A stretch of 64,000 nucleotides of DNA from Notamacropus eugenii. Taxonomy: Eukaryota; Chordata; Mammalia; Diprotodontia; Macropodidae. The stretch lies in contig NC_092872.1 in the NCBI RefSeq assembly GCF_028372415.1, positions 88,014,613-88,078,612 on the forward strand, written 5' to 3'. Position numbers and translations under genes: made by a program. Each line of letters opens with the position of its first letter. The stretch's first letter is position 1. Under the pieces are notes generated by a model that was not told the origin of the DNA, did not search any database, and saw only the letters and a list, made by a program, of their open reading frames with translations. Positions 10,441-21,620 of this stretch are shown here, one piece after another.

Positions 10441-10995
10441 AAGTTCATGGGTGAGGTACCAAGGGGAGCACAAATACTCAAAAATCACAAGTCAGTTTAT
10501 TCCTCATAAACATATATGTGTGCAGCTCCATAGCTCTTCAGTCTCTCAGGTAAGCAGAAATGTGGGCATACAGCGGTGTGTAGATGCCTACTTTTGTCAA
10601 ATGTCCAGAGCTCTAGGTCTCCCTCCTTATATCTGATTTCTGTACCTGGGCAGAATCACAGGGACCAAGCAGGAGGGGAACCTTTGGGGCAGTTTAATCA
10701 GTGGAGCAGTGAGGCAGGGACTCCCCTTTTTGACAACAAGGACATTGTGATTTGGAAAGTTTGCTAAACTGATTATGATCAGGAGAACCTTGTATACCTT
10801 GTTTAAATGGAGCTAACTTAAACAATTGGGTACATTGCGTACCAGTGGGTGCATTGGAACTTCCTGGTACATAGGCAGGTTAATCAGAGATTAAACATGG
10901 AGTTCCTTCTGTCAGCTAGGGCATAGCAATAGCTAGCAATAGGTTAATCTTCGTAATTCCATTCTATTGAATTTATGTAATCTGCATATAGCTAT
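10441..10995. other. Unassigned
   Basis: I recognise no repeat family or coding signal here. The open frames at 10451-10767 overlap in different registers and look like chance. Confidence 0.3.
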
Positions 10996-10998
10996 CAC

Positions 10999-11428
10999 TT
11001 ATGACTCCAAGAAGTTTTGTAGCATGCCCAGGGGTCACACCTGAGTAAAACCATCTTAGCAGGTGGGTTAAACCAGGTTAAGGGTAACCAACAGGCCTAA
11101 AACCCTTTGGTGAGTTAGGGGAATATCTACCCTAAACATGTGAAGATTTCCTCTGGTGGAATAATCATATGAGAACAATTTGTTCCAATGGTCATGAAGG
11201 CGGCTAAATCAGGCGTCATGGAGCACTTTGAGTTGGTCAGATACCAAAGACATCAAGATCATCTGCTAGATCCCAGGCCATCACCAGTTGTCCTGACTTC
11301 TCTATTGCTGCTGGACTTTGATGACTCTGGAAGAGAGAGTGATGCCGATGACTTTGTGCAACTGTACCTCATTTAAATCTAGTTCACATGGGATGTCACT
11401 GGCCCTCTTCTAAACAAAGGACAAACAA
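10999..11428 (+). mobile_element. RTE-clade LINE 3' end, copy 1
   Basis: This aligns by eye with 15496-15925 over about 400 bases: GAGAACAATTTGTTCCA, GACTCTGGAAGAGAGAGTGA and GATGTCACTGGCCCTCTTC are shared landmarks. The 3' end GAAGGAYGAAC-type is that of marsupial RTE elements. A frame ending in DDFVQLYLI is open here and has a counterpart in the second copy. Confidence 0.65.
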
Positions 11429-11429
11429 C

Positions 11430-11884
11430 ATATATAATCTGTACACAGATGAGTAAATTTTAAGTAATTTTTTTTGGGGAAAGAGAAAGCACTAACAACT
11501 AAGAGGATGAAAAAAGGTCTGATATGCGGAGTGGGTGTCACCTGATTCTCTGATGTACTTCCCACTCTCTTGACTTGGTTTAAAACATGATAATAGAGAA
11601 CTTCTCTGAAGGAATGCTAACAGAAGAGTAGAGGGCTGAAGACTGAGCACATTTAGTGGATGGAGGCAGCAATGTCACGCCAGTGGAAAGAATGCCCTCT
11701 TTTTAATTATATTTTGTTTGTATGTATTTTCTTCTATGGGGATGATTAAATAGAAATAAAGTTGTGGCATAATTGGATAAATTAACACCAAAGAAATGTA
11801 GTAGAAAGAGAAGACAGGGTGTTGTAGTAGGTGGGGTAGCCAAGAATTTAATTGGATAAATCCACACACAATTAACCTCTAGAT
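11430..11884. other. Unassigned
   Basis: I see nothing supportable. Confidence 0.3.
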
Positions 11885-11885
11885 G

Positions 11886-12084
11886 AGATGGTCTTAATCT
11901 TGAGTCCATGAACGTGTTTAAAAAATATTTTGAAAACTGCATTTGACCATAATTGGTTTATTTTCTAGTCCTATGTATTTTATGCATTTTAAATCACTTT
12001 TCTGAAAAGGGACCCATAGGTTTCACCAAACTGCCAAAAGGGTCCATGACACACAATAGTATAAGACTAAAAACCTTTTCCCTG
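11886..12084 (+). mobile_element. hAT-like non-autonomous element, copy 2
   Basis: GTCTTAATCTTGAGTCCATG at the left and TTTCACCAAACTGCCAAAAG with a CCCTG end at the right match the family at 9211, 18918 and 50660. The left terminus is degraded. Confidence 0.6.
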
Positions 12085-12197
12085 ATTAATTAGCATTGTC
12101 ACCTGTAAAAGGGCCTGTGTTAGGGGACAGAGCTGGGTAGCTCTCTGAGAGATATAGAGTCTGGTGCCCTCTGGTGGAGGGTAGAACATGTAGTGTT

Positions 12198-12352
12198 TTC
12201 CCCCCCTTTTATTTTTTAATTAAAAAAAATCAGTTCCAAATTCTCCCCCTTTCCCCAACTGATTGAGATAGCAAGAAATACAATACTCATTATAATGTGA
12301 AGTCATGCAAGACATATTTCCACATTAGCCAAGATACATAACTTCTGAAGTG
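12198..12352 (-). repeat. L1 3' end fragment
   Basis: CAGTTCCAAATTCTCCCCC, GAGATAGCAAGAAATACAATAC and GTGAAGTCATGCAAGACATATT are the marsupial L1 3' UTR in antisense. A T-rich run at the left is its poly-A tail. Confidence 0.7.
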
Positions 12353-14580
12353 AACATGTGATTGATAGTATTTGTTTCCTACTATTGAACAGGAACAGGA
12401 CAGTCAGCCCTGTCCCTGGTGATTAAATATGTAATTCCAATTAGTCATTCCCAGAGCCAATTCACATTAGTAAGATTGCCCTTCTCCTTGTGGTTTCTAG
12501 GAGGGATTTGGGTGGGAAGTGTGTTGTTGGGATTCCAGTTCTAAAGTTTGGGCATTATGACTGCTTGTCTCCATTGGAAGGGTCAGTGGCTATGGCTCAG
12601 TAAAAACTGAATTCTGGCCATGCAAGGTACAAGAAAGGGATTGTTAACAGAGTGCCAATTAAGGTGGAGGCTCTTGACCTTTCTTATTGCATGCTTTATT
12701 TTGCAAACCATATATCACATGATGTTTTGACAGCTGATTTTTTCAGCCAAGGCATGGTATACTTTGGCAAGGTATATACATACAAATATTGAACATTTAT
12801 GTTGTTTTCATAGCTGGAAGAACTTTTAAAGACACAACTCTGAAGTACAGGATGAACAAAGCAACTTTTCTCTAAGTGACCAACAAGTAATTCTTTAGAC
12901 CATTAAGAGTATATGAAGGGAGCTGTGTGACTGTAGCCTCTTAACCAGTGAACCCTGAGAGAGGACTGACTTTCAGAGTCTGGTGGTTTGGGCTTCTTTC
13001 CTGGGTGACCTTAAAAGGGCATCTTCTGAGATGGGAAATTTCCGTGTATTGGTTGGCCCATTTGCTTAACCAAAGCTGCAACCAGACTTATCTCCACACC
13101 TGTAAACTGGGAAATATAAAGTCTTAATTAAGTTATTAAAAGAGTTCCACAAGAAGAACAATATTCTGAAATGTTTTAATAATGTTATGATCTTCTTTGG
13201 GAGATGCAGAAATACCTGAAAAAAGAATACGGAGAAAGGAGGGCCAATAGCAGGGCATTTGGAGAAACTGAGCAACAGAAATTTGCCTAATATTTCAGAA
13301 GAGTTGGAGAATTGAGTTTTCCTTTGGCTGGGCAGGTTGGCTGAGCATTTAGCTGGTAGCAAAAATAATGTCACCTAGTTTGAATTTAGCAGTTCTCAAA
13401 CAATGAACTTTTTTATGAGCTGCTGAGAGATTTGGAAACTGATAGTATGTCTCTTTGTAGTTGTAAGACTACAAGCCTGAGTCTTTTCTGCCATCCACAA
13501 ACCATCAACATTTGAGTAATGATTGTTTGTTGCCTCCTGTAGGAAAATCATTCTTGTTTTCCATATGCCTACTAACATGGAGAAGTTAAGAGGAATGAGT
13601 AGCTTTCTCTTCATAGTAACATAAAAATACTGATGTTTCATTTCAGGACCTGAAAGTACCAGGATTTGGTCAGTGTTCTTTCTCCAAGACCTCTGTCATC
13701 TTCTCTGCCTTAGTAAACAGTCTTTATGAGTTTTTGTGGCTGAAAGAAATGCTTTTTTAAAAGGTAGTGGAATGAATTGAGGGAGAGCCCTGGGAATCTT
13801 TAGCTCAATATGAAAATGTTCTATCTTAACATTTATACACGAAGAGCTGTTTTCTTCACGGATTAACAGTTTGTGATACAAAAAAGAGTGTATGAATTGA
13901 AATATTTTTCTTAAAATCAGTGAATTGGTGGTGATTACTGACAGTACATGTCTCATAATTGAATTTAAGACTGCTGTCCTTCACTTTCCAGACCTTTCTT
14001 AAAACCATTGAATGATTTAAGAATCACACTGGACTGGGTGCAAACCAAAGACTAGAACTTATAAAGCAGAGTTGATTTTCCACCCCTCCCCCCCCAGCCT
14101 TTTTCTTGGAAGGCTATATGTGTACATAGCACCCTAACTAGGAAAGGGAACTGGAGCTTTGACCCAGGGCACTGAAATTTAGAGGGTACTGATGGCCCTT
14201 GTAATTGATCAGCAGGAAGAAATGGCTGGTCATAGTGCCTAGCTAGCAAGAATGATTAATTAAAATAGGATTCTACCAGATTGTGATTGGCAGCAATATC
14301 TCAGTTGAATTTTTCATGGATCTGGCACTACCCTATTCTGTTCTCTCCCTTGTGGCAACCTCCTCAGCAGGGGCCCTCCATGTCCCCAAGCCTCTGTCTT
14401 CTTACCATGAAGAACTGTTTTCTCCAGGGATTCTGCCCCTAACCAGGTCTTGTGTCTTGAGGTTTAAAGTTTCTCTCTAGGGTCCATATGCTCAACTGAA
14501 TTTGTTTTATAAAGCTGATTTCTGCTATTTGCTTTGGGATTATTTTTTGTCACTTGCTTTGGGCACTGGAATTGCTTTGA
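12353..14580. other. Long repeat-poor stretch
   Basis: More than 2 kb in which I recognise no interspersed repeat. An acceptor-like TTTCATTTCAG at 13636-13646 is followed by a 38-codon open frame, but no donor or partner exon supports it. The many minus-strand frames between 13066 and 13956 lie in AT-rich sequence and look like chance. Confidence 0.35.
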
Positions 14581-14590
14581 TATGGCTGTA

Positions 14591-14630
14591 AATGTGTGTG
14601 TGTGTATGTGTGTGTGTGCGTGTGCATAAT
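14591..14630. repeat. (TG)n microsatellite, imperfect
   Basis: GTGTGTGTGTATGTGTGTG with a few interruptions, about 20 units. Confidence 0.9.
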
Positions 14631-14721
14631 GAGACATTCTACAACATAAGTATATGTATGACTAGATTTTATGCAGGACCAGTGGTGTGTGAAACAACAT
14701 ATTAAACAGTTTCTGAATGTA

Positions 14722-14984
14722 TTAATCAGTCAACAAGTACTTATTAAGGTCTTGCTACGTGTAAGGCATTGAACTTAGTGTTGGGGAAACCAAAACAGCC
14801 AAAAAAATGTTGTTCCAGGGTGAGGGGATGGGAAGGGAACAACATCTAAGTAATTCGGTACCTGGCAGATCTATACAGAATAGATGAAAGTCATCTGAAA
14901 GAGGATGGCATCAGCCACTGTATGTGTGTGGAGGAGACATTTTGCTGAGTGATTTTTCATGTGTTCGTTAAATATTTTCATAGA
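14722..14984 (-). repeat. L2 LINE fragment
   Basis: CAAGTACTTATTAAGGTCTTG and GGCATTGAACTTAGTGTTGGG are the reverse L2 3' end. The following part is too diverged to trace with confidence. Confidence 0.5.
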
Positions 14985-15205
14985 GTAGGAAATCAAGAAG
15001 ATCCAAGTTAAAAATCTGACCTCAGCCACTTATTAGCTGTGTGAACCCGGAAAAGTCACTTAACTTCTGCCTGACTTAGTTTCCTTAACTGAAAAATGGG
15101 GATAATAGCACTTCCCTCCAAGGATTCTTGTGAAACTCAAATGAGATAGTGTTTGTAAAGTGTTTAACAGTGTCTTGTACATAGGAGGTGTGATATAATT
15201 ATTAC
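14985..15205 (+). repeat. MIR SINE
   Basis: CAGCCACTTATTAGCTGTGTG, AAGTCACTTAACTTCTGCC, AAAAATGGGGATAATAGCAC and GATAGTGTTTGTAAAGTG follow the MIR consensus in sense orientation from core to tail. Confidence 0.8.
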
Positions 15206-15344
15206 ACGGGTCAGTTTGTGAGTGTGGGAAGACAGACTAAAGTAGAGCAGTCAATAAATGAATGTACGTGTAAATAAGATGTCCTGTAGAGGAGCTCTGT
15301 TTGTTTGGTATTTGTTGTTGTTGAGAAAGCAGTGCTAGATATCC

Positions 15345-16110
15345 CACAGTGAGAGATAGCATGGTATAGTCACAAAGGCCCTGGTAGTCAGAGGGGGTAT
15401 ATGAGGATATACAGGGAGCATCAGCACCTCTGACGAGAGGGCTTTTTCAGGGCTGCTCATCCACCTTGGGTATCCCCCTTCACCCATCTCTTGACTATGT
15501 CTCCAAGAAGCTGTAGCAGTGAACACACCTGGTAAACTATTTTGGCAGTTGGGCCAAACTAGGCTGAGGGTAACTGACAGGCCTCAGACCTATCAGTGAG
15601 TTAGTGGGGTATCTCTGTCCCAAACCTGTGAAGACTTTCCTTGGTATAACGCGTGGATGAGAACAATTTGTTCCAGCAGTCATGGAGGCGGCTAACGCAG
15701 GCACTGTGGGTCAGGCATCAAAGACATCAAGGTCATCCACTGCATCCTGGGCCATCACCAGTCATCCTGACCTTTGTCTTTCCACTGGACTTCAATGACT
15801 CTGGAAGAGAGAGTGAGGCTGAGGATTTTGTGCAACTCTGCCTCACTTAAATACAATTCATGCATGAGACATGACATCCCCCTGTGATGTCATTGGTCCT
15901 CTTTGAAATGAAGGATGAACCGTAGGTCGTTAGAGGGACTGACTTTAAATCCCAGCTCTGCCACTTTAACCTCTGACCATTCACTTTATTATCTATCAAA
16001 CGCTTCATTATCTATAATACTTGCACTTCCTTTCTTAGAGAATTGTTGTGAAGAAAGTGCTTTGTAAATTGTACAGCGTTACGTAAACATGAATGATTGA
16101 TGTTTATATG
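15345..16110 (+). repeat. MIR SINE split by an RTE insertion
   Basis: The left piece (15345-15400: GATAGCATGGTATAGTCAC, CCTGGTAGTCAG) and the right piece (15930-16110: TTAAATCCCAGCTCTGCCAC, GTAAATTGTACAGCGTTACG) together read as one MIR. The RTE 3' end lies between them. Confidence 0.5.
15401..15925 (+). mobile_element. RTE-clade LINE 3' end, copy 2
   Basis: This is the counterpart of 10999-11428, with about 100 further bases at the 5' side. CCAAACCTGTGAAGACTTTCC and ACATCCCCCTGTGATGTCATTG are typical. The frame ending EDFVQLCLT matches the frame of copy 1 and stops at the same point. Confidence 0.65.
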
Positions 16111-16127
16111 ACAGGTTGTCTTTACTA

Positions 16128-16364
16128 AATGGGTGATACAGTAGATAGAGTGGGCCTGGAGTCAGGAAGAGCTGAGTTCAAATCTGGCCTTAGATGCGTA
16201 CTAGCTGTGTAACCTTAAGCAAGTTTCCAAATCCTGTTTGCCTCAGTTTTCTCATCTGTAAAATGAGCTGGAGAAAGAAATGTAAAACCATTATGGAATC
16301 TTTGCCAAGAAAACCCTAAATGGGGTCAGGAAAAGTCAGGCATAACTGAAATGTTTGAACAATT
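16128..16364 (+). repeat. tRNA-headed SINE S1, full length, with TSD
   Basis: GGGTGATACAGTAGATAGAG, GAGTTCAAATCTGGCC, AAATGAGCTGGAGAAAG and GGGGTCAGGAAAAGTCAGG trace the full S1. TTTACTAAAT (16118-16127) and TTTATTAAAT (16365-16374) flank it. Confidence 0.85.
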
Positions 16365-16374
16365 TTTATTAAAT

Positions 16375-16934
16375 AGAGGGAGGTAGTGTGTAAGCTTGCC
16401 TGTGGGCAGGCATCCTTTTGTCTGGAGGTGTTCAGCATGCGAAGGAGAACCCTCCAGAACAACTGCGTCAGGTATGGACTTAGATTAGAACAATTTTACA
16501 AGCTCCTTTCCAATGACTCATCTGTCAGCTCCTTCCTCCCCTCCACTGGAAGGGAGGAGAGGGGCAGGGGACCAATAAATGCATCAAGGCTGTCTTTGGA
16601 TTTCACAGTCAATTCAATCAAGGAAAGTCAATTCTCCCTCCCAGTCCCACCCCTTCCCTCCCAAATGTTGCCACTGCTCTGCTGTGCTCTGCTTAGAGCC
16701 TGCATTGTAATGATACAGACAGAAGGAATGATGAACATATGGGCTGTTCTCAGAGGCTGGGTTGGATTCAGGGACTACAATGCAGGGGAATGAGGGAGGA
16801 GAATGGGCAGGAAGCCTCTGAATGCTTGGGGACACTCCAGGGATGGTGATACCTTGGTTGCCACTGGCTTAGTAGCTCTTAGTGCAGTCCCCTACTCTGT
16901 GTCAGTAGACAGAGAAACAGGCAAGTAGATAAAT
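16375..16934. other. Repeat-poor; 135-codon chance frame
   Basis: The frame at 16386-16793 has no recognisable motif, no splice signals and no polyadenylation signal, and a minus-strand frame overlaps it. I do not call a gene. Confidence 0.35.
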
Positions 16935-17280
16935 AGAGAAAACATTTATTAATCACCTACTATGTGCCAAGCACTATGCTAAGATTGAGTATACAAATAA
17001 AAAAGCAAAGACAGTTCTTGCCCTCAAGGAGCTTATATTCTAATGAGGAAGACAGCACATGAAGGAACTTAGAAATGGACTGGTCCTGGTATAGGGCCAG
17101 CAGCATAGAGTGGCATGGACATTTGGGGGATAGCAAAATATAGTAATAAGTCCATTTACCTACCTAAGCCAGGGGAACCAGCAGGGTGGAGACCAAGGTT
17201 CTGGTAGGGTGGACAAAGAGAGTGGGAGATTTGGGCCATGGTGATGAGATGGCAGAACAGATGGTGGAGGCCTGAGCCCT
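16935..17280 (-). repeat. L2 LINE 3' end with upstream part
   Basis: CATTTATTAATCACCTACTATG, TGCCCTCAAGGAGCTTATATTC is the reverse L2 3' end. The sequence up to 17280 fits poorly and may be unrelated. Confidence 0.65.
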
Positions 17281-17309
17281 GGGATTAATAAAGCTCTTTG
17301 ATTAGTTAT

Positions 17310-17910
17310 CTCATCTGATAGAGAGTACTTTGAAAATCTTTAAGCGATATATGAATGCCAGCTAATAGTATCTAGTAGGCTTTACAAATGTTTATCGATT
17401 TCATTGTTGGTTTGTTGAAGATGTACAAACCCTCCAGTTGCGTCCTCATTGACTATTCTCCAAGTGTCCCATGGGCATTTCCACCTCTCCTTTTGATCAT
17501 GGGCATTTCCTCCATCCATGCAGTTGTAACCATTTTATGCCTTCTCCTCTGGAGTGGTTCTCATTAGTAATCTTCTGCAATCTTTTTATAGAGGGAAATT
17601 CTTATTCAAATACAGGCTGAGCTGGGTGGTCTCTGAGATTCCTTTTACAGACTTCCATTCTGGGATTCTGATTCTATAATTATTTCCCCAAAGATGTGCT
17701 TTTGCGGTAGGCCCTAACCCTCATCAGCCCCATCTAAGCTTCATTGGTGATGAGCTTATGTGTGTGTTCTCTCATGTAGAAGTCTATACGCGGGCCTGTT
17801 CAAATACCACCTCTGGTAAGTCACATAACCTCACTATGCCTTAGGTTCCTCCTCTGTAAAATAGAGGAGGTTGGAGTAGTTGGCCCTTAAGATCCATTCC
17901 AGGTCACAGT
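17310..17910 (+). repeat. Cluster of MIR and CR1-like fragments
   Basis: A MIR tail lies at about 17310-17380, a CR1/L3-like end at 17590-17690 (GGTGGTCTCTGAGATTCC, CTGGGATTCTGATTC), and a MIR body at 17795-17910 (AAGTCACATAACCTCAC, CTGTAAAATAGAGGAGG). The sequence between is unassigned. Confidence 0.5.
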
Positions 17911-18244
17911 TCATGCTTCTGTGTTTTTCTAGGTCTAATGGCTCTAGTTGAATTATTATTAACGAATATTGGGTATGATGACTAGAAAGAACATGTTTCT
18001 CTAGGAAAAAAGAAGTAAAGATTTCACATCTCAACAAATGATGGGTTCTGGGGGAACCCAAGCAAACCCTCATGGGTATTTAGGGCATGGGGAGCAGGTA
18101 AGGTAGACAGGAAAGATGATTGGAAAATTGGGGAGGGAAGAGTGTTGAGGTCGGTAGAAACTCAGATTGATGAGAGTGGTGGCAATGAAGGCAAGTTGTG
18201 AGCTGTACTGCCTTGAGCCTAGCACCTTAGAGTGGGATAAAGAG

Positions 18245-18405
18245 AGCATAGTATATGGAGTTAGGAGACCTGGGTTCAAATTCTGATTCTGCCACTTACT
18301 ACTTGTGTGATTTTGGATGACTCAAACTTATTGGGTCTCATTTTCTTCATCTGCCAAATGAGGAAGTTGAACTCAGTGGCCTCTAATGTCCCTTTGAGCC
18401 TGAAA
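18245..18405 (+). repeat. MIR SINE
   Basis: GAGACCTGGGTTCAAATTC, GCCACTTACTACTTGTGTG and CATCTGCCAAATGAGGAAG are sense MIR landmarks. Much of the C-terminal half of the 184-codon minus-strand frame runs antisense through this SINE. Confidence 0.75.
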
Positions 18406-18917
18406 ATAGATGAGTTGAGCTCTTCCTCACTCCAGGAGAGAACTTGGAAAGGGAATGTGAGATTGATATGCTCTGTACAGCGTGCCAGAGAGTACAGGTG
18501 AGTCAGCCAGTGACCTATGAGAAGATGTTGCAGGATGCTATGTTGTCCTGATGCATTTGCTCCTAGGCTCTGGGGCTGTCTGGTGATGTACAGGTAAGAC
18601 CTGGCTTTTCTCAGAGCTTTGGCGACACTTGATATTTCTGGGTAATTTGCCCATTTGTGTGTTAAGATTGCTGGGGTCTGAGAAAGCCCATTAGTGGGTT
18701 CACAAAGATTCCCAGCAGCTTTATAACAAAATGCTTTTGAGTTGGAGTGACCATATCCATTCCTCCCCTGCTGGGGTTCACTGCCATTTGACTGGAGGAT
18801 TGTACAAAATCGGTTGCTGCTCCTCCTCACACCTATTTTTCTTTACAGTAAAGGAAGTTGTATGTGATGATCTCAAGCAATAATCTTACTTTATTTCCTG
18901 CCTTAAAGCATTTTAAA
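18406..18917. other. Repeat-free stretch with two donor-like sites
   Basis: AGTACAG|GTGAGT (cut at 18497/18498) and TGTACAG|GTAAGA (18593/18594) both fit the 5' splice consensus on the plus strand. TGCTCCTAG at 18566 could be an acceptor for a 27-base exon. No coding frame links them, so at most this is a non-coding transcript. Confidence 0.25.
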
Positions 18918-19103
18918 CAGGCATTCTCAACCTGGGGTCTGAGAACTTAAAAATTTTTTATGATCATTTTTCAACATAATTGGTTTCCTTTACATTTCCA
19001 TGTACTTTATTTTTGCATTAAAACCATTCTTCTGAGAAGTGGCCCTTAGGTGTCTCCAGACTATCGAAGGAGCCCATGACACCACAAGGGTCAAGAACCC
19101 CTG
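18918..19103 (+). mobile_element. hAT-like non-autonomous element, copy 3 (best ends)
   Basis: The 186-bp copy opens CAGGCATTCTCAACCTGGGG and closes GGGTCAAGAACCCCTG, giving CAG...CTG termini as in hAT elements. The flanks ATTTTAAA and ATTTAAGG are only a poor 8-bp duplication. Confidence 0.7.
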
Positions 19104-19752
19104 ATTTAAGGTATAGTTATCACTATCTTAATAATGAGGCACAGAGGCCAGGAATATGTTACTCAATAAACAACCAGAGTTCCATGGGAGGGGCCTCTGG
19201 CCAGCAGATCAGTCAGAACATTGGTAGAACTGGGGAGACTTGAGTTAACCCTGGCATTCCCCTGCCCCAAACTGGGGATATTGTGAGCCATGAAACAGCA
19301 GAGTAGACCCAGGGCAGTTTAAGTGCATCGCCCTGGGACCTAGCTGTGGAGCCTTTGGGCAAGGATATATATTTAGGACTTTGATAAAGGACTCAAGAGA
19401 CCCTAGGGAATATCCTTGTCTACTGCTTTTAATTTCAATGCCAGGGGCATTTACTTTTCTGAACCACTCCCTACTGACCTGTGATTGCCTTTACCTAGGG
19501 GTTGTTGAATGCTTTTATTAAAAAGGGATGGCTTTTTTGAATCCTCAGGCTCTGGGTGATCTGTTGCAACAGATGTGTAAGTAGAACTAAGACACTCTCT
19601 GGCCAACCCTCTACTCCCCACCTCCAAACCCTTCTACTAGTTTTTCCCATTTTAATGGTGAGGTAGCTGAAGCTGGGAGAGAACACATATCTCACCCAGG
19701 TCGCAAAAGAAGAGTAGAAGTGTCTTTCCCTCAAAGCAATGGGCTAGTTAGG
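19104..19752. other. Mostly unassigned
   Basis: Weak MIR-like traces lie near 19105-19165 and 19640-19700. I see nothing else supportable. Confidence 0.3.
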
Positions 19753-19985
19753 GGTTGTTCAGTTGTGTCTGACTCTTTGTGAGCCCATTTAGGGTTTTTT
19801 TGATAGAGACACTGGTCTGGTTTTTCTGTTTCCTTCTTCAGCTCGTTTTACAGATGAGGAAACTGAGGCAAACAAGGTTAAGTAACTACAGCTAGTAATT
19901 GTCTAAGGTTAGATTTGAACTCAGGAAGATGAATTTTCTTGACTTCAGGTCTGGCACTTTATCCGATGTGCCACCTAGCTGCCGT
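19753..19985 (-). repeat. tRNA-headed SINE S1, full length
   Basis: GTTCAGTTGTGTCTGACTC, CAGATGAGGAAACTGAGGC, GATTTGAACTCAGGAAG and GCCACCTAGCTGCC in order give a reverse S1. Confidence 0.85.
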
Positions 19986-20199
19986 AAAGGTAATGGAGAG
20001 GTAAGAATCAATTGCACAGTTTGTCTTCAAGATGAGTATATAAGACTTTTCCTGAAAAAAAGGGAAGAAAGTATTTAGATAAGTACATCTCTATCTTCAT
20101 ATGACATTTTATGTTTTTCAATTCTCATTACTCACTGTCTCTCATCAGGTTTCCTTGAGAATTTTGTGGTTGATTTGGGTACTTATATTTTTTTTTTAA

Positions 20200-20280
20200 A
20201 GCTCCATTTAACAGATGAAGAAACTGAGACCAGAGAAATTCAATCAGCAAGCTATTTAGCTGCATGATGCTGGTGGTAGG
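20200..20280 (-). repeat. MIR SINE fragment
   Basis: CCATTTAACAGATGAAGAAAC, TGAGACCAGAGAAATTC is the reverse MIR core. Confidence 0.55.
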
Positions 20281-20284
20281 TCAG

Positions 20285-21070
20285 TTCTTGTTTTCTTTTT
20301 CAGTTTTCTTTCTGTTCTCATTGTCCTCAGTTGTGAGAAGGTAATCTCTAGATTCCAGGGCATCCTGATTGTTACTCTATAATCTGTATGGGGAAGGGGA
20401 TTTGGGGGGAGACAGAGCAGGAAGATAAGATTCTAGTCTGGAATTTGGTCTTTTGGGGACAGGAGATGGTAAACACTCCCCATCTGAACTCTGAGCAAAC
20501 CTCGTAGATGTTCTGTTTTCCTGTTACCTCTTCTACCCCCTCACCTGCTCCCTTTCTGAGACTTCTCTTCCCTCTTGCCTGTAGTCTGTGGATCCCCTAC
20601 CTTTCAGACATGCAAGGAGACAGGCCAGAAAATGCTCACAGTTTCAAATGTGCAGATCATCCCCTTCAGACTGGTTGGATCTACCTCTCCCTAGTGTCTC
20701 AAGCTCAGCTTGAAGGAGCTGACTCAGCGGTGAATTGCTCAAAAAGCCAGAGGTTGCTGGGAGCCCAGGTTGCCTGTGGATCCACAAATGCTGACACTAG
20801 CATCAGTCTTGGCTGCATCCTTTTGGCGGGCTGCCATCTCATTACCTGTTGGGTGGAGGTCAGCTTGATGCTGCGCTTTTATCTGCCCAGAAGATAGGGT
20901 GTGGAGGGGCCATTTGCCCTTTGATGGATTAAGTGTCTCTGTCAGTCAGTTCATTTATCCTCTAGGTGAAAGGTACAGCAGGCTGGAACCTAGCTGTGTA
21001 CTTGCCCACTAAGACTGGAAACAATCAGATGCAGAAGAGCAGACTGGGTGTGTACTTTTGGTCTCAGGAC
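20285..21070. other. Repeat-free stretch with a strong acceptor-like site
   Basis: A pyrimidine-rich tract at 20508-20580 ends in GCCTGTAG (AG at 20583-20584), after which a frame stays open for about 103 codons to a TAG at 20895. It contains no domain I recognise, and no AATAAA close by. I treat it as a candidate exon rather than a gene. Confidence 0.3.
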
Positions 21071-21074
21071 AGAT

Positions 21075-21140
21075 TTCTCTTTTCCTAGCACGGTGCTTGG
21101 AATATAGTAGATGCATAATAAATACTGATTGACTAATTGA
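21075..21140 (+). repeat. L2 LINE 3' terminus
   Basis: CCTAGCACGGTGCTTGGAATATAG and AATAAATACTGATTGACTAATTG are the terminal L2 sequence. Confidence 0.7.
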
Positions 21141-21284
21141 TTTCTCCCTCCCTCTTTTCTCTTCCTTGCGCTTTGTGACCAGAATTAGCTCTGCAAAAAA
21201 AGTATTGTCTGAGAAGTTAGTTGTCATATACCTTATGTTCCAGTCATACCAACTTTCTTACTTTCTTCACACAAGACTATCCAT

Positions 21285-21620
21285 TTTCTTTTCCAGTCTT
21301 TGAATCAGCTGCCCCCATGTCTGTAATGCACCCTTTCTCACCTCTACCTCTTAGAATAAACTCAAATCAAATGCCACTTTCTATAGGAAAACTTTTCTGA
21401 TCCCCACCCCCACCCCAGTGTCATTCTATCTTTAAGTTACTTGATATTTATTTTATAGAAATTTTGTAGATATTACATTCCTCTCCATATCATTCCTCTC
21501 CATCTGCCCCCCCCTCAAAGAATATCAGCTTTTTGAGAGGACTATTTATTGTATTTTTGTGTCCCCAGCACAGTGACTGGCATACAGGTGATCACTAGAT
21601 GCTGGATGAATAAATGAAAA
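21285..21620 (+). repeat. L2 LINE 3' region
   Basis: CTCACCTCTACCTCTTAGAATA, TTTTCTGATCCCCACCCC, CCCCAGCACAGTGACTGGCATAC and GATGAATAAATG trace the L2 3' region in order. Confidence 0.75.

Noticed and set aside
13636-13760. Acceptor-like TTTCATTTCAG with a 38-codon open frame
   Set aside because: No donor, no poly-A signal near the stop and no partner exon; such sites are frequent by chance.
16386-16793. 135-codon plus-strand frame
   Set aside because: No domain, no splice or poly-A support, and an overlapping minus-strand frame.
18276-18830. 184-codon minus-strand frame, the longest in the window
   Set aside because: About a quarter of it is antisense MIR, no motif is recognisable, and one frame of this length is expected by chance in 64 kb of both strands.
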